Assembly (NCBI GenBank): GCA_025331125.1
Contig: JAOALB010000071.1
Location: 62,001 to 126,000, forward strand
DNA length: 64,000 nt
Direction: 5' to 3'
Origin: Mycogone perniciosa
Taxonomy: Eukaryota; Ascomycota; Sordariomycetes; Hypocreales; Hypocreaceae
The notes under the pieces were generated by a model. The model saw only the letters and a program-made list of their open reading frames with translations, did no database searches and was not told where the DNA came from. Below, one piece after another: positions 33,308 to 45,700 of the stretch. Numbering within the stretch: the stretch's first letter is position 1; each line of letters begins with the position of its first letter. The translations under genes were made by a program, and so were the position numbers.

Positions 33308-34985
33308 TATAAGTGATTGATATTGTAATCAGGTTTGGGCTTCATTGTTAGCTTATTCGGTTTGCATGTTGAAATTGGGGAATCTCTTGAGAATAATCCC
33401 ATCAAATGCCAAGTTGATGGGTTGATCGAGAGTCAACTACATTCCCACCCCGGTCCCCCATTGACGCCATTAGCCATGTCCCCATAACACAGTACTCGCA
33501 CATCTCTTTTCTCTAGTCGTATTCTAAAACAAGCGCCAGTATCTTCATAAAGTCAGACACAAGGAGGGGAATGTGGTCTCGGTCCAACAAATAAAGATCT
33601 AGAACGTAAACGAAGTTGCCACGAAACGGTACGTGCAACTGTTTTTAACAAAACTGGCAAAGATCAACAAAGCATAAATAACCTACCTGAGACATGCATA
33701 TGTATGTTCAAAAAAGAACCTCGTAGCGCCGTGTTTATCAGTGCCCTCCTCGCCAGCGTTTTCTTGGCCATTTCACTTGACAGCTCATCCCCAATCATGT
33801 TATCCATTCGGTGAAAAAGAGCCTCATGAAAAAAACATTGTGGGTCTTAAAACAATGAGAAGCATTACGTGGCAACAGCGATATGTACTGTTTATTAGAT
33901 GTCTCGGTGACTTGGCTGTGATGCGATTTGGCATGCGTTCGATGATACGTGTCTGGTCAGTTCGACGTAGTTCTGTAATAGTGCATGGTCGGAACTACAG
34001 AGTAACTTCAGATATAGTACTGACCTAATTTGGAAAAAAGCAGGCTCGCTTCTTCGATACTCGATCTCTGGACTGAGGCGGTCGTCAAGACTGATTGACA
34101 AAACCCACACTTCAGCATTGTCGCTTAACCTTGCGTGCTGTGTGGGCCTCGTTGCATAAGAACCTCTAATATAGCCGCTCGGTATATATTGGGCATGGAT
34201 ACACAATACTTTCGCCAATTGTCGCCAAGAGAGACCAGCTTTGTGTACTCTCCTTCTTGCTACCTGATTGCTACTATGTATAGCTCTACACAAGCCAGCC
34301 TGCTTCTGTTCTGTTTCATTCTTGATGACTTGTCACTGGCATCTTGTCATCACAGCCCCACCATATGTCGTGTAACCATGTCATTCCGCCAAATACCCCG
34401 ATATGATGGCCTTGTGGTGGGAGTGTTGGTCCAAAGTCACAAAAAAAGAAAACAGAAAAGAGTAGTTGTTTTGGTGATTTTTTTTTTGAAACAGCTGCTA
34501 TGGGAGTAAGATATATCTGTTCCTCGCGAAGCCATCGGTCTCCCATCTTCACCAACAATGCCAGAAAAGATGGGTTGGGTTTCGACCTCGTGGGGAGCAA
34601 ATGGATCACCAGCAGGGGTCCACATTCAGATGTATACATGTACGGTGATAATACATCCCATTGGTGTGCCGCATTAAACATGCATGTTGCTGTTGGCGAT
34701 ATTCCGTTGGTCTAATACCTGGCTTGCTCGTGAAACGCTTCAGCACACATGTTCAGTGACAAATTGTGATGGCAGTAGATACTAATGTGCAGTGTGAATA
34801 CATGCAGAAGGTTTATTTCCATTTCTAAGTAACTGTATAATTCAGACTTTCCTCGCTCTAAGGTACTTGTAGTCTCCCTCCGTAGAATCGCAACCACACA
34901 ATCCGATTCAGCGTAATTATCGTCATTTATTACTACTTTTCAACCTTGCTTTTGCAATAACTAAACTCTTCTTACTTCAAACATC
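33308..34985. other. Intergenic region, no gene seen
   Basis: About 1.7 kb between two plus-strand genes, AT-richer than its surroundings. It includes an A/T homopolymer stretch near 34440-34490. Frames such as 34135-34509 lack recognisable features. It probably includes the promoter of the large ankyrin-like membrane protein. Confidence 0.45.
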
Positions 34986-37900
34986 ATGGCGACCTCCCCT
35001 TTACGTCTAGCTATAGTGCTTCTCATGCCCATATCTGTCTTCGCATTGTTGGGAAACCCGAACGATCCCAACTTCTGGGATGATATCTCGAATAATTTCT
35101 CTTCTGACCTGGCACCACCCATCTCCCTTTTTGGAGAGCGGGTCACGACGCAGTTCCTTAGCGAGTCAACCACAGTATTGGACAGCATTCTCTTCGCAAT
35201 GGCACCTCTTGGCATCGTTACAACAGTCGTTTCTGTCATCCGAATTTGCGGAACTCCTCTCCTTAAATCAGTCATAGGGAGATCGCGAGAACCTCGTGGA
35301 ATGACTCAAATCGAACTCTCAACTTCCACTAGTGACGGTGTTTGTGAGAAATGGTCAAATGGAGGAATTTGCCGAGTATCTGGCCGCCCAGAAATCTTGG
35401 AGATAATGTGTCGTGAGCCTACATCAGGAGACTTCTATCCTTCAGCAGAAAAAGCCAATGGAGAACCTACATGCGGCATTGACTTTCCAAAGCATGTTCT
35501 TGGTCCACCACCGCCGGTTAGACATTATGCATCCGGAAATCCCGCCATACCGAGGAAAACAAACAAATTTCTCAAGTCGAGGGGTGATTTTGGGGACTGG
35601 GAGGAGATTCATCCGGACGATGTAATATGGATTCCATTTCTCGACAACCCTCTCCTCAGCAAGATGAGGTTGTTGATTTTACAATCAAACAATATAATCA
35701 AAAGGTTGAGGAGATTGACTAGTCCTATGAAAAACCCCACTGGCGACGAAGAACAGGATGTCAAGTCTGCGGACGAAGATAGCGAGCAAAATGTGAAGTC
35801 CACAGACGACAATAGCGAACAAAATGGCAAGCCCGTGGATGGAAACGATAGCAAACAAGATGTGAAATTTGCGCCATATCCGAACCTTCAGTTAAATCTG
35901 AAAACCCGGTCATTCGCGACATCAATGCTTTACCTTTGGCTTGCATGCATCTTCGGAGTGCTTCTCCAAGCTAGCTTTTTTGTCTATGCAACTTGGGCAA
36001 CGTGGTACCATCCGGAGTTTTACGAGGAAGAGACACATCAATTGGCCTTTTTCATTTTATGCGTCTGCGGCACTGTTCTACTTGTAGTTGGGATGGCCCT
36101 CTCAGCTACTATCATTGATCACAGCTCTCAGGAACGAAGATTCATCGACACAGGGGTTGAATCAAAAACTCGCATATTTTGGATACAACCCGGTGATAAA
36201 CTAGTTGACACGTTCGCCAATTCAGAAAGGAGAAAAGAATATATCACTTCCTTTGAAAATGGCTCATCTCCAGAACAGCTCGTTCGGCCTGCCATTTTTC
36301 TGTCTATTTTGGGGTGGGCTGGTCAGTTTATTGGTTCACGTGGTCTACATCCAAGCATCGCCCTGTATCAGTTCTGCTGCACCATCGTTTTATCAATTGT
36401 ACGTTCTACTCTCCGTAGAAATCAATTCGCCGGACACAAAAGCCCGATACCACCTCATACGCCGCGGGAAGGATATGAGTTACACTGGCTAACCTTCAAC
36501 ATCAGAAATGGTGGAGAGTTAGACCAAGACAATTCAAAACGTGAGTGAGGCTGGATATCACCTAGTTGAAGCTCTGAGATCTCCCATAAGGCTAACAACA
36601 TATAGAACTCTATTGGTCTATCACGGACGTTCACCGATCCACCCCCTCGTTCTACTGGAGAAACAGGAACATTGGTCACCTCAATGAGCGCCTCTTGGCT
36701 GCCCGTCTCCTAAATATACCAGGCTGCGAGTTGCATTTTCAGCCAGATAGTGTCATTATTGTGGCTCAAAAAAAAGAAATAGAGCTGAAATCCACGGACG
36801 GTGTGGTCAACTTTTCGAAATTATGTCATAAGATTATGAAAACTATCGAGACTCCTAATCAGCCACCAAAAGAATTGCCAAATGATTCTTCTCAACTAAT
36901 GCGCATTCGATCACGCTTAGCGCACTTGACCGTCGATCAGGCTCAAGATTCGGATACGATATGGGGTGCAGATATCCGAAAGGTATCTTTAAAACTGAAG
37001 TCTGCCATGGAGGAATCGGCCGATTACATGTTTACGCGTACCAAGTTGTTCTCATCTAAAGAGCAGCCGGATGCAATTTTTTGGTCAGCAACCAGTAGAT
37101 GTTGGAGTCCAAATACGTCAAAGGAGCAAGACCAACTCATCTCTTTTTCCATGACCAGGGGGGAACACTGCTTGGAAATCGACGTCAACCAACTCGAAGC
37201 TGTGCTATCACTATGGTGTTGGACAATAAAACAGCAAATGGAGAATTTCGGGAACAATTCGGGGGAAAAGAACTTACACGCCAAATACTTCGACAAAAAA
37301 AGAATGATGTTTGAAGCATATAAATGGGATGATGTCGACTCGATGCTTCGGTATTGGATATCACCGTTCAGTTATTCGAGTGATAAGAACATTTCAGCCG
37401 AAGAGTGGGGCATTCTTTCCATCCCAGCAGCAACAATGCTTATGCAAGGTACGGCTACAAGTACGGCCCAACCATCTTCAGTGAAAATGGTTTCCACAGA
37501 CGCCACTAGCCCATTGCTGCATTTGATAGCCCAGGATATCTTCACTATCTTCATCGACAGAGTCATATCACTTAACGGTAGCGTGCTGGATGAGATCGAG
37601 TTGAGGCCCCGCGAGAGCTGGATGACTTCAGGAGATTCGGGCCTTATGAACCGCCATATTGAATACCTTGTTGAGAGACTTGTGTCAGAAAACCTCGCAA
37701 CTAGGGGAGAAGGGCTCATGACGATCATCCCATATCTCTTTATGAGGGGGAGGCTTTCCTGGGCCAACTATCTGATCCATGACCTCATTTCCAAGGCCCA
37801 AGATCTTAGCAGACAAATGATGTTCAGAGACAGTGAGAAGATCATAGAAGGAGTCTTTGATCTACGAATGCCTGGGCTGTACGGGAGATTACTATTATCC

Positions 37901-39313
37901 TTGTGTGAGCTCTACAGGGCAGAATCCCGTTGGATCTTCCGGAAAAAGTCATTGACGAAGTGGGAGGTCAAAAACAGACACGACAACATGGCATACAACA
38001 TTATGTTAGCTGGAGGATCGGCATTTCCCAATACGCTGAGGCATGAAATGATGAAGAATACTTATTCCGGATGGCTTCTAGCTCGTGCCAATGGTGATTC
38101 GAGTCACATTACACGGAAAGATCGACAAAAGCTTGACGGAGACGCGCTGAAAAGTCTACGATTAGACTCCGGTGTTATGAACAGTAGGAAACTCAACTTT
38201 GCCTTGAGTTTTGGTGAAAAATATAATGTCGTGGAGTCAGCAATCAACATAAGACGGCAAATCTTACGATGGGCAATTGAATCAGGTCTCCCCGGGTTGG
38301 TTGAAGACATTTGGATGCTTGAAAAGGAACATAATGTCGCTGAATCCGCCTTCATTCTCGGCTCGGACGAAGTCTTTTGGGCCATCAACACCAATTTCGA
38401 CAGTCGCGACTTTGGGGAGAAATATAGTCCTGAGATGTTCAAAACAGCTGATTCCCTTTACCAGACACGCCGTCAGTCAAAATATAACAATGTCGAGGGA
38501 TCGGTCGTTATGCACATGGTGCATTTATTAATCAATGTTGCTAAAGTTCATGTTTGGCGAACATTGAATGACCCGAACAAAAGGATTAAAGGGGATGACA
38601 AGGGTCCCGAGCAAGACCTGAACAAGGCGGTCGAAGAAGCATGGAAGGAAAGTAAGGTCAAAAGCCATATAATTAGTCGGTATCGAAGGTTCGGAAGTGT
38701 TCTTGCTTCTGCAGCCTCCAACCCCGAGAACAGGGACATAGTGAGACTCCTCGTTGAGAAAGGACAGCTTAGCGTCAATGAGCCGCTCGGATCAGGAGAT
38801 CATGGCAATGCAATTGCTGCGGCTCTGTGGGGGGGGAACACAGAGATCGTTAGGTACCTTGTTGAAACATGGACAAAACGCAAGACAGGGGATATTTCTT
38901 GGGGGAAAGAGAAGGAAGAGAAGGAAGAGGAGGATTTGGGAGTGCCTTTGAAGGTGGGGGATTTCGGAAACATTTTGATCGCCGCTGCGTACTGGGGAAG
39001 AAAAGACTGTGTCGAGTTGATAATTGATGTCCAGCAAAAGATCTGTCGTTGGATAGCGAGCAACGAGGCCCGCGTTCACTCTTCGTCATACAACCTTTTA
39101 CCAGGGGTTCAACAATTTATTAACATGCATACGAAATATGGGAGATTTCACACCGCATTGGAAGCTGCCAGAACGGAATTCACGGTCGATCGCAAGGCGT
39201 GGGCAGATTCAAGATTTGTTCATGATAAGCTAGGGGTGGTGGCCCTCTTACAAAAATGGAGAGAGGTGGATGAGGATTTCTGTCCAAACCAAAGTGTACC
39301 CTATCACTACTAG
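34986..39313 (+). CDS. Large membrane protein with C-terminal ankyrin-like repeats, two exons
   Basis: I recognise a family of large fungal proteins of this build, but not a function. Exons are 34986-36540 and 36606-39313, 1,420 residues; the intron (GTGAGT...CATATAG) makes one protein of two long frames and reads KQLYWSITDVHR across the junction. The N-terminus is a signal or anchor (MATSPLRLAIVLLMPISVFAL). Helices follow: FAMAPLGIVTTVVSVIRI (about 75), LYLWLACIFGVLLQASFFVY (about 320), LAFFILCVCGTVLLVVGMAL (about 355) and one or two near 440-480. An acidic repeat of 11-12 residues (SEQNVKSTDDN type) fills about 255-293. The long second part is soluble and Trp-rich; near its end two ankyrin-like units occur (NRDIVRLLVEKGQLSVNEPL, NTEIVRYLVETW). 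A role as a membrane-linked sensor is only a guess. Confidence 0.78.
35750..35865 (+). repeat. Short acidic tandem repeat inside the large membrane protein
   Basis: About four units of 33-36 bases code for E/S-(E/K)-Q-(D/N)-(V/G)-K-S/P plus acidic residues. The units have diverged but keep the Gln-x-Val/Gly-Lys core. The array lies in the loop before the second predicted transmembrane segment. Confidence 0.6.
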
Positions 39314-41608
39314 CATCTAGCCGTAAATAAATTGACCAAGTTGGAACAAAAGATGGGAACAAAAAGGAAACCTGCGTGAGAAATGCTCCAGGCAGGGTGT
39401 ACTCAATCCGGTTGCGGACATCATGCATGTGAAGGACCATGCGACTTGGCTGTAGATACCGCAAGTCTGAACAAACTGTCTCACTCGACTGATCTCCAAG
39501 CCCTCCGCCGAGTCGGCCTTGGGTCCGTCCTATTTATAAAATCACGCCCTCATACCGAAAACCTGCTCTCTCCTCTATGCCAATATGCAAGCGTAGTCCC
39601 CACACCATTACATGCGTGATTGTCACATTCTTAGACCAAGGCATCATTTTCACCATCAACTGTACGTGTGGATAACTACACCAAACTTTCCACACACACA
39701 CGCACAAACAAAACTGCGAAATTTCGCCAAACCCTAGGTATTCTATTCCCACCACCACCACCACTACTCTCTCGGCACTCCATCGTCCATATGTAATACC
39801 ATACCACCTCCGGAATTTGGTCGTAGTCAACATGGAGCCATGCTCACAAACGGCCCAATCATCTCCTCTGCCGGACCACCCGGGCGAGGTTTCCGGGTGC
39901 GGTCACCGGACCCCACCTCGTGGCCCGACCCCGGCTGACCCTCGAATCAGGGAGGTGAGGGGCTTCTCTCCCCCCTCCATCTTCACATCTTCAGGGCGAG
40001 TCTTTTTATACAATCCTCCTCTTCTGTCTAGCAGCAGAGACTACTGGAGCCTACTAAAGACTACTAGAGAAAGATGGGGTATGGGGAACGGGCCGGGAGG
40101 GCAAAGATGGAGGGCCAGAGACGGTGCCGAGATGCTACCTCACTTCCTATTGTGTAATGCGTCCTCTGCAGATGGGTGGATGGTGGGTTGGGTGAGTGAT
40201 CACGGGGAGTTTTGGGTTTTTTTTAGTCCGACAACGAGAGCCGGTGTTTGATCGGCAGATTATTTATTATAGATGATGCTTGTCTAAAAGAAGGAGTTCG
40301 AAATCGAGTCGTACAACGTTGCTTGCAAAAAGAAACGGGCGCACAAAATAATTTTGTGCGTTTCTGTAGAGTGAGAGTGCGAGCGAGAGAGTGTGTGAGT
40401 GGGAGCAACAGCACATGTCAGTCAGAATAATCCTGCAGAATCACCTCACACAGACTGCAGCAGACTGCAGCCGGCCTAGCTGCATATTCCTGCACCTCTT
40501 CCCTTGATGCCTCACACTATTCACCATGTAAAACCTCGCAGCAAATGGGGGGGAACCAGAAGAAAAGGACTCGATTCCTACTCGTCCATACATCCATACA
40601 TACAAATCACCCACATGTACGGAGTAAACTCCGAGCGCTTTTTTTATTTCCCTCTCAGGCTCCCCCCCCCTCCCCTTGATGGCTCGTTGGGACTCAATGC
40701 CCCTTGGGCAGCAATGCATTTTGGAGGGATGGGTGGGAGCATTGGCGATTTGCTTAGATGCGTCTAGATGCGTCAACATGGAGGGGCATTCATTCTTTGT
40801 ATTTCTAGGCACTATCGATAAGATGCGGGGCGAAATGTAACGGAGCTGCAGCTTTCAATACTATCATAGGCGAGTCGAGAATAGTAGGGGTGTATATATA
40901 TCTTCTGAAAGTAAAGTGTGTGTACGGAGTATATAGGCGAGAGGAGAGGGTGCGTGAGGGTTTGTCAAGGTGAGTCAAGAGAGTCTGGAACTTGTGGGAT
41001 GGAATGGAGGGAGATGAGGGCGAGACAATGAGGAATGGACTTTAAATTGCCCCTTGGTGGGATTCGTCTCTCTGCCAGAGAGAGGGATGTCCTACTGCTT
41101 TGCTATTTCGTAATTGCTCTGTATTCGAGACTCTACCTAGGTACTATCTAATACTACATACTGTTTGTTGTAAGGTGAAGAACCCTCACTTACACACCCA
41201 CACACAAACACACACATCACCAGTCACAAGCAAAAAGTGCGCGCAGATTTGTGCATGTTCTCCTAGTCCTAGTATTATTAACTTGCGCCAAATCTTGGTA
41301 TAATGTCATAACTAATCATACATATGCTTTCATGCCCGGCATCATTTGCCTCGTCTTGTACAAACCATAATCCCATCGCTCCGCTTCTCATGTAAATTCC
41401 CAAGACATTCCATTCCGTAAGACAAAAGAAATCAGCTGTGCCTTTTTTTCGTGGGTTCTGTGTTTCCCTCTCTTTCTTTCTTTCTTTCTTTTCCCCCCAA
41501 AATCCAGCCATAGTAATAGGAGTATCGTAATACAAGAATGACAAAAGAAATGAGTAGCAGACAAATCAAACAGCTAAGCAGTCAAACAAAGGAAATAAAG
41601 GAAACAAA
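39314..41608. other. Intergenic region with simple repeats, no gene seen
   Basis: About 2.3 kb between convergent genes. It holds a CA-rich stretch near 39690-39715, TACGGAGTA at 40618-40626 and 40923-40931, a second CA-rich stretch near 41195-41217 and a (TTTC)n run at about 41471-41492. Frames such as 39817-40251 show no recognisable domain. Part of it must be 3' UTR of both flanking genes. Confidence 0.45.
41471..41492. repeat. (TTTC)n microsatellite
   Basis: About five copies of TTTC in a pyrimidine-rich stretch, 117 bases downstream of the minus-strand stop codon at 41609, so probably in or near the 3' UTR of that gene. Confidence 0.8.
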
Positions 41609-42709
41609 TCACTCCCAGCGGTACACACCATCATCGTAGAGAACGCGGTGGCGCCGGCTTCCTGGGCCAACTGTAGCCCGTCGTCGCGGCATCATGCGCT
41701 CAGCCAGACGCTGGCGCTGAGCCTCTTCCTCCTCACGCTCCTGCTTGCGAGCCAATCTGCGTGCCTTGTCCTCTCGTCGCTCTTCTTCAACGCTCAAGCG
41801 CTTAACACCATCCACTAGCTGAGCCTCGGCATCGTATGTGCCGACGTTGGCGACAGTGGAGGAGAAGGACGAGGCGCGGAGAGGAGCGGGAGGGACGGGA
41901 ACGGCAGGGCGCTTGTTGATTTCGGCATTAGCTTTGGCGATGCGGAGGCGGATGCGGCGTTGGCGGTCTTCGTCCTCTTCACGCTGCTTCTCTGCGCGTC
42001 GGTCCTCGCGTTCGCGGCGGCGGCGGCGAGCCTCTTCCTCCTCAGCACGGCTGTCGCGCGAGCTGGTGGAGGATTGGCGCTCATGTTTGTGCGAGGACCG
42101 GCTCGAGGGAGAGGTATCGACGACCTCGATCTGGATGCGAGGCCGCTCTACGCGAGGCCGCTCATCCACGATGATGGGTCGTCGGGAGAAGCTGGCGGCC
42201 GACTCGCGAGGTGAGGAGCCGTAGGGGCTGGAGGTAGCATTGGTATTGGCATTGGGAGAGGATGGCGCAGTGCTGGGGAAGTTGAAGGCCTGGGGAGGAG
42301 TTCGTGGTGTAGGCGGGCCTTCGACCAAGACGATGCGCTCGCGCCGTGAAGGGCCGTCGCGGCGGTTCAGGTCGATGACCCTCTGTCCATTGATGTAGAC
42401 ACCAGCAGAGCGGCGCCGTGAGCTGGAGTTGCTGTGGTGGGATCGGTCGGAGTCGTCACCAGAGCGGTAGTTGGGTGTGTTGGATCGCGGAGTGTAAGTC
42501 GGCGTAGGCGGGAACTGAGTGAGGAACGGAGAGTTTGGCGAAGCACCAGTGGCACCATCGGTATACTGGACCAACTGGTGAGGGTGCTGGAAGATGACGT
42601 TGTTGGAGCAGACCTGGCCGTGGCGAGAAGCAGAGCAGAGCGCGGGCTGGTGAGACTGTTCCTTGCGGCCGTCAGGGTAGACGTAGGTGTAGACGTTGGT
42701 GGTGCACAT
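41609..42709 (-). CDS. Conserved fungal Arg/Glu-rich protein of unknown function
   Basis: I recognise the N-terminus (MCTTNVYTYVYPDGRKEQ) as typical of a protein conserved in filamentous ascomycetes, but no function is known to me. The start at 42709 gives 366 residues; the frame also runs upstream to 42811 but that part is Pro/Leu-rich leader. The N-terminal 60 residues have Cys and aromatic residues (CSASRHGQVC) that could form a small structured unit. The middle is Ser/Pro/Thr-rich and probably disordered. Residues about 220-345 are a highly charged Arg/Glu helix (EEEEARRRRREREDRRAEKQ), probably coiled coil. The end is basic (MMPRRRATVGPGSRRHRVLY) and closes with YRWE. Such composition suggests a nuclear or RNA-linked scaffold, which is inference only. 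Confidence 0.75.
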   Translation of the reverse strand: MCTTNVYTYVYPDGRKEQSHQPALCSASRHGQVCSNNVIFQHPHQLVQYTDGATGASPNSPFLTQFPPTPTYTPRSNTPNYRSGDDSDRSHHSNSSSRRRSAGVYINGQRVIDLNRRDGPSRRERIVLVEGPPTPRTPPQAFNFPSTAPSSPNANTNATSSPYGSSPRESAASFSRRPIIVDERPRVERPRIQIEVVDTSPSSRSSHKHERQSSTSSRDSRAEEEEARRRRREREDRRAEKQREEDEDRQRRIRLRIAKANAEINKRPAVPVPPAPLRASSFSSTVANVGTYDAEAQLVDGVKRLSVEEERREDKARRLARKQEREEEEAQRQRLAERMMPRRRATVGPGSRRHRVLYDDGVYRWE

Positions 42710-45700
42710 TGTGTCGGTGTTGAAGCGTATGAGAGTGCGCTTCGTACTCAATAGAAGAGGTGGTGGTGGTTGAGGATCGCGGACTTGGACGAGATGTCCT
42801 TGCGATATCAAGTTTGGAGTTGCGCGTCTGCTGTCAAGGGTTTATAAGTGGTCGACAACAGCGGTGAAGTTGTTCAATGGTCGAGTAGCGGTAAGTGGAA
42901 ATTGTTTGCCAAGGTTGTTGAGTCGATGAGTTGTCAAGACAAGACAAGACAGGGTCTGGTGGAGGAGGGATCAAGACGTTTTGTAAGTCGAGTCTAGCTG
43001 GATAGATTGCTGTCGAGTGATCAATCCTCTTTGGATCAGGGCTTGTCAAATATGAGTAATGAGTAAGACTAGTAATAGTCGAAATAGTAGTAGAATCTTT
43101 GTGGAGATGTGAGTGTCGCTGCCTGGAAAATTGACTCCAAGGGTGAGGGCGCATGATGGGATTTATAAACGAGTTTAAAGAATGGATGAGTGTGTGAAAT
43201 GTTAGCACGAACAAGGGCCTCTGGCTGGTGGTCGAGATGGTGGTGGCCGTTTCTGTGTCTCCTCCGTCAGTGTCTCACACGCCCCTCCTCCAAGTTTGTG
43301 GATGGCTGCTATGTCTAACCCCTGTCGACTTTCCCGTCTGCCTGCCAGGGCTGCCTCGCTCACTCTTCTCCCACTGGTCTCTGGGTCCCCTAGCGAGCTA
43401 CTTGCGAGGCAACCAAGCCTGCCGATGACTCCCCATGTCTGTGTGGGGAAGGTATCCAGACACAAAGGCCCAATAGCATAGCGGCTGAGTCCATCAGCCA
43501 CGGCCGTGACCACCAGTCTCTCAACCTAGCGAACAGCCAAAAGAGGATGGAGACACTGAGAGGGAGGGTGTGGGTGTAGACGAAGACTTGCCCTTGCGTT
43601 CGCGCGCTCCAAAAGAGTCAGTCCATTTTGGAGGAAACCCGCGATAATGGGCGACGGTCGCCCAAAATGGCCTCTATCGCTAGGGTGAGAGAGTGAGGGA
43701 GCCAAGGACACACTCGCTCTGCGGTCCAGAACAGCCACAGTTTTGCCAAACAGGCTCCCAAACTCTGTCTGTCCCCTGGGCCTCGGAGTACGCGGCCAGG
43801 CGATGAAAATAGAAAAAAGGGACATGTTTTCGTCTGTTAAACACGTTCTGTTGGCCAGATCTACGAGGCCAGGAGAGACACGACAGGAGACATGACAGGT
43901 GGGACGCAGGATAAGACGCAGTAAGCAGCAGCAGCAGCTTTTGGCGCTGTGCTGGGCGACAAATCAAACAGGTCGGTCTTCTCCATGGCGACCGACTCTC
44001 GATCCAGCCAACGGCAACTTCTCTCCTCTTGGCTCGCCGGAATGCAGAGCATGATCGGATCGCACACTGACTCATTTTCTGTCTCTCTCCAGACCAGGGT
44101 GGTGGTGGGCGGTGCCCTAAACGGCAGTGGGTTGATTGATTCATCCTGTCAGACAAGCCTAAGCTCGGACTCCGGAGTGAGAGAGCGCGAGAGAGCGCGA
44201 GAAACCTACGAGAACCCTTCAAGTCCTACGGAAGCGGGAGGGGAGGGAGCCATTCAGGAAACGGGAGGCCACGGAAAGCAGGGGCTTCGGTCCGCATTTG
44301 GTGTCTTGGAACGGATGTATTGTTAGTGAAATGGCTGGGCAGCCCATAGCCTTCACTAACATACAGACTCAGCCCACCTTCACCCATGCTTAAGAATGCT
44401 CCAGCTGCAAGGGCAGGACAGGCCAGTGGTTCAGCCCACTTGGGGCTGTGTTGCCTGGCCTGAAGTCCACAAACCACGATCAGCGCTGTTTTGCGCCACA
44501 GCACAGCACTAACATTTGCTTGTAGGAATTCTCCGGTCAAAATGGGTCTGGCTATCAGTGATTGATAGGTCTGGCCGCTGTCACTGCCTCCTTTTGAGGC
44601 TCTTCATCGTGGCTGATTCACTCCATCACCTTCTGGCTTCCGTTGAAAACCGATGCCAATGATCCCCTTCTATGACGCTACTGGTACGGAGAATATCGAC
44701 AACGAACAGTGTTTTTTGCTTTACGTCTTCTCCAGTCCAAGCTGTACAACATGATTGTAGTCATAGGTATTATTATTACGTGCCGAGCTAAAGCAAGTCA
44801 TGAGACTTGTCCTACTTGACATATCCCGTCCGTCCAGACACCACCATTTCGCACTTACACGCCCCATCCCTATGACGGAATTCCAGACAGCAAGAAATAT
44901 CCATGTCTGCCTACATCTACATAGGCAGTACATAGTACATAGTACATCGTACTCTGCAAAAAGCCCTAGTCTAGTTGTCTAGCATCTCTCGGCAAGCCCA
45001 AGAGGCGAAAGCGGTGCCGGGTAGTCCGATTTCTGCTCTCTGCACGAGTCTCACCGTGGTGACGCATCATCCATCTCCCATTCTATCCTCATGACTTGCT
45101 GCCCACTCATTGTCGACCAGCCGTTGACGTCGAAGGCCAAGGCTGTCGCAAATAGTCTCATTGGTTCGTGGCCGCCACCGTACAGAAACGGACGACTAGC
45201 AAGATGGGCGCATCTTAGCAGCCTGGATGGATTTTGTAGTTTCCTTTAGGAAAAGGAATTGCTACGTAAGGTTGTGTACGCATGCAATACGTACATCACA
45301 TATCTAAAGCTCTGATTTGCAGATTCGAGATGCAGCTGTGGTTGGTCGCCTTTCGCCTTATCTACTAATACATGCCTGACTGCGTCGTAGTACTTCGTAG
45401 ATGAAGCATGTACTCGTAAAAATAGGTGATATTGCCCTGTAGCGAAAATGAGGTGTCCAGAATGTCTAAAAATGGCTCCATCACCTTCACCTCTGTACAA
45501 CCTTTCTATCCTAAAAAAAAATCACTCTGCCTCCTGCATATTAATCTCAGCGCATTTTTTTCTCTTGGCTCTATTTCTTTGACAGCTGTCTATCCCCTGC
45601 TATTCCAATGACTACTTTATCCATCCATATTCGTTATATGTGGCGTGCGGCGGAGATGCGTCCCTGAAACGGCCCCCAAAGAACCATCAATCACCACGAA

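Noticed and set aside
41838..42224. Plus-strand frame rich in Arg and Ser
   Set aside because: It is the complement of the Arg/Glu-rich coding helix and only mirrors its composition.
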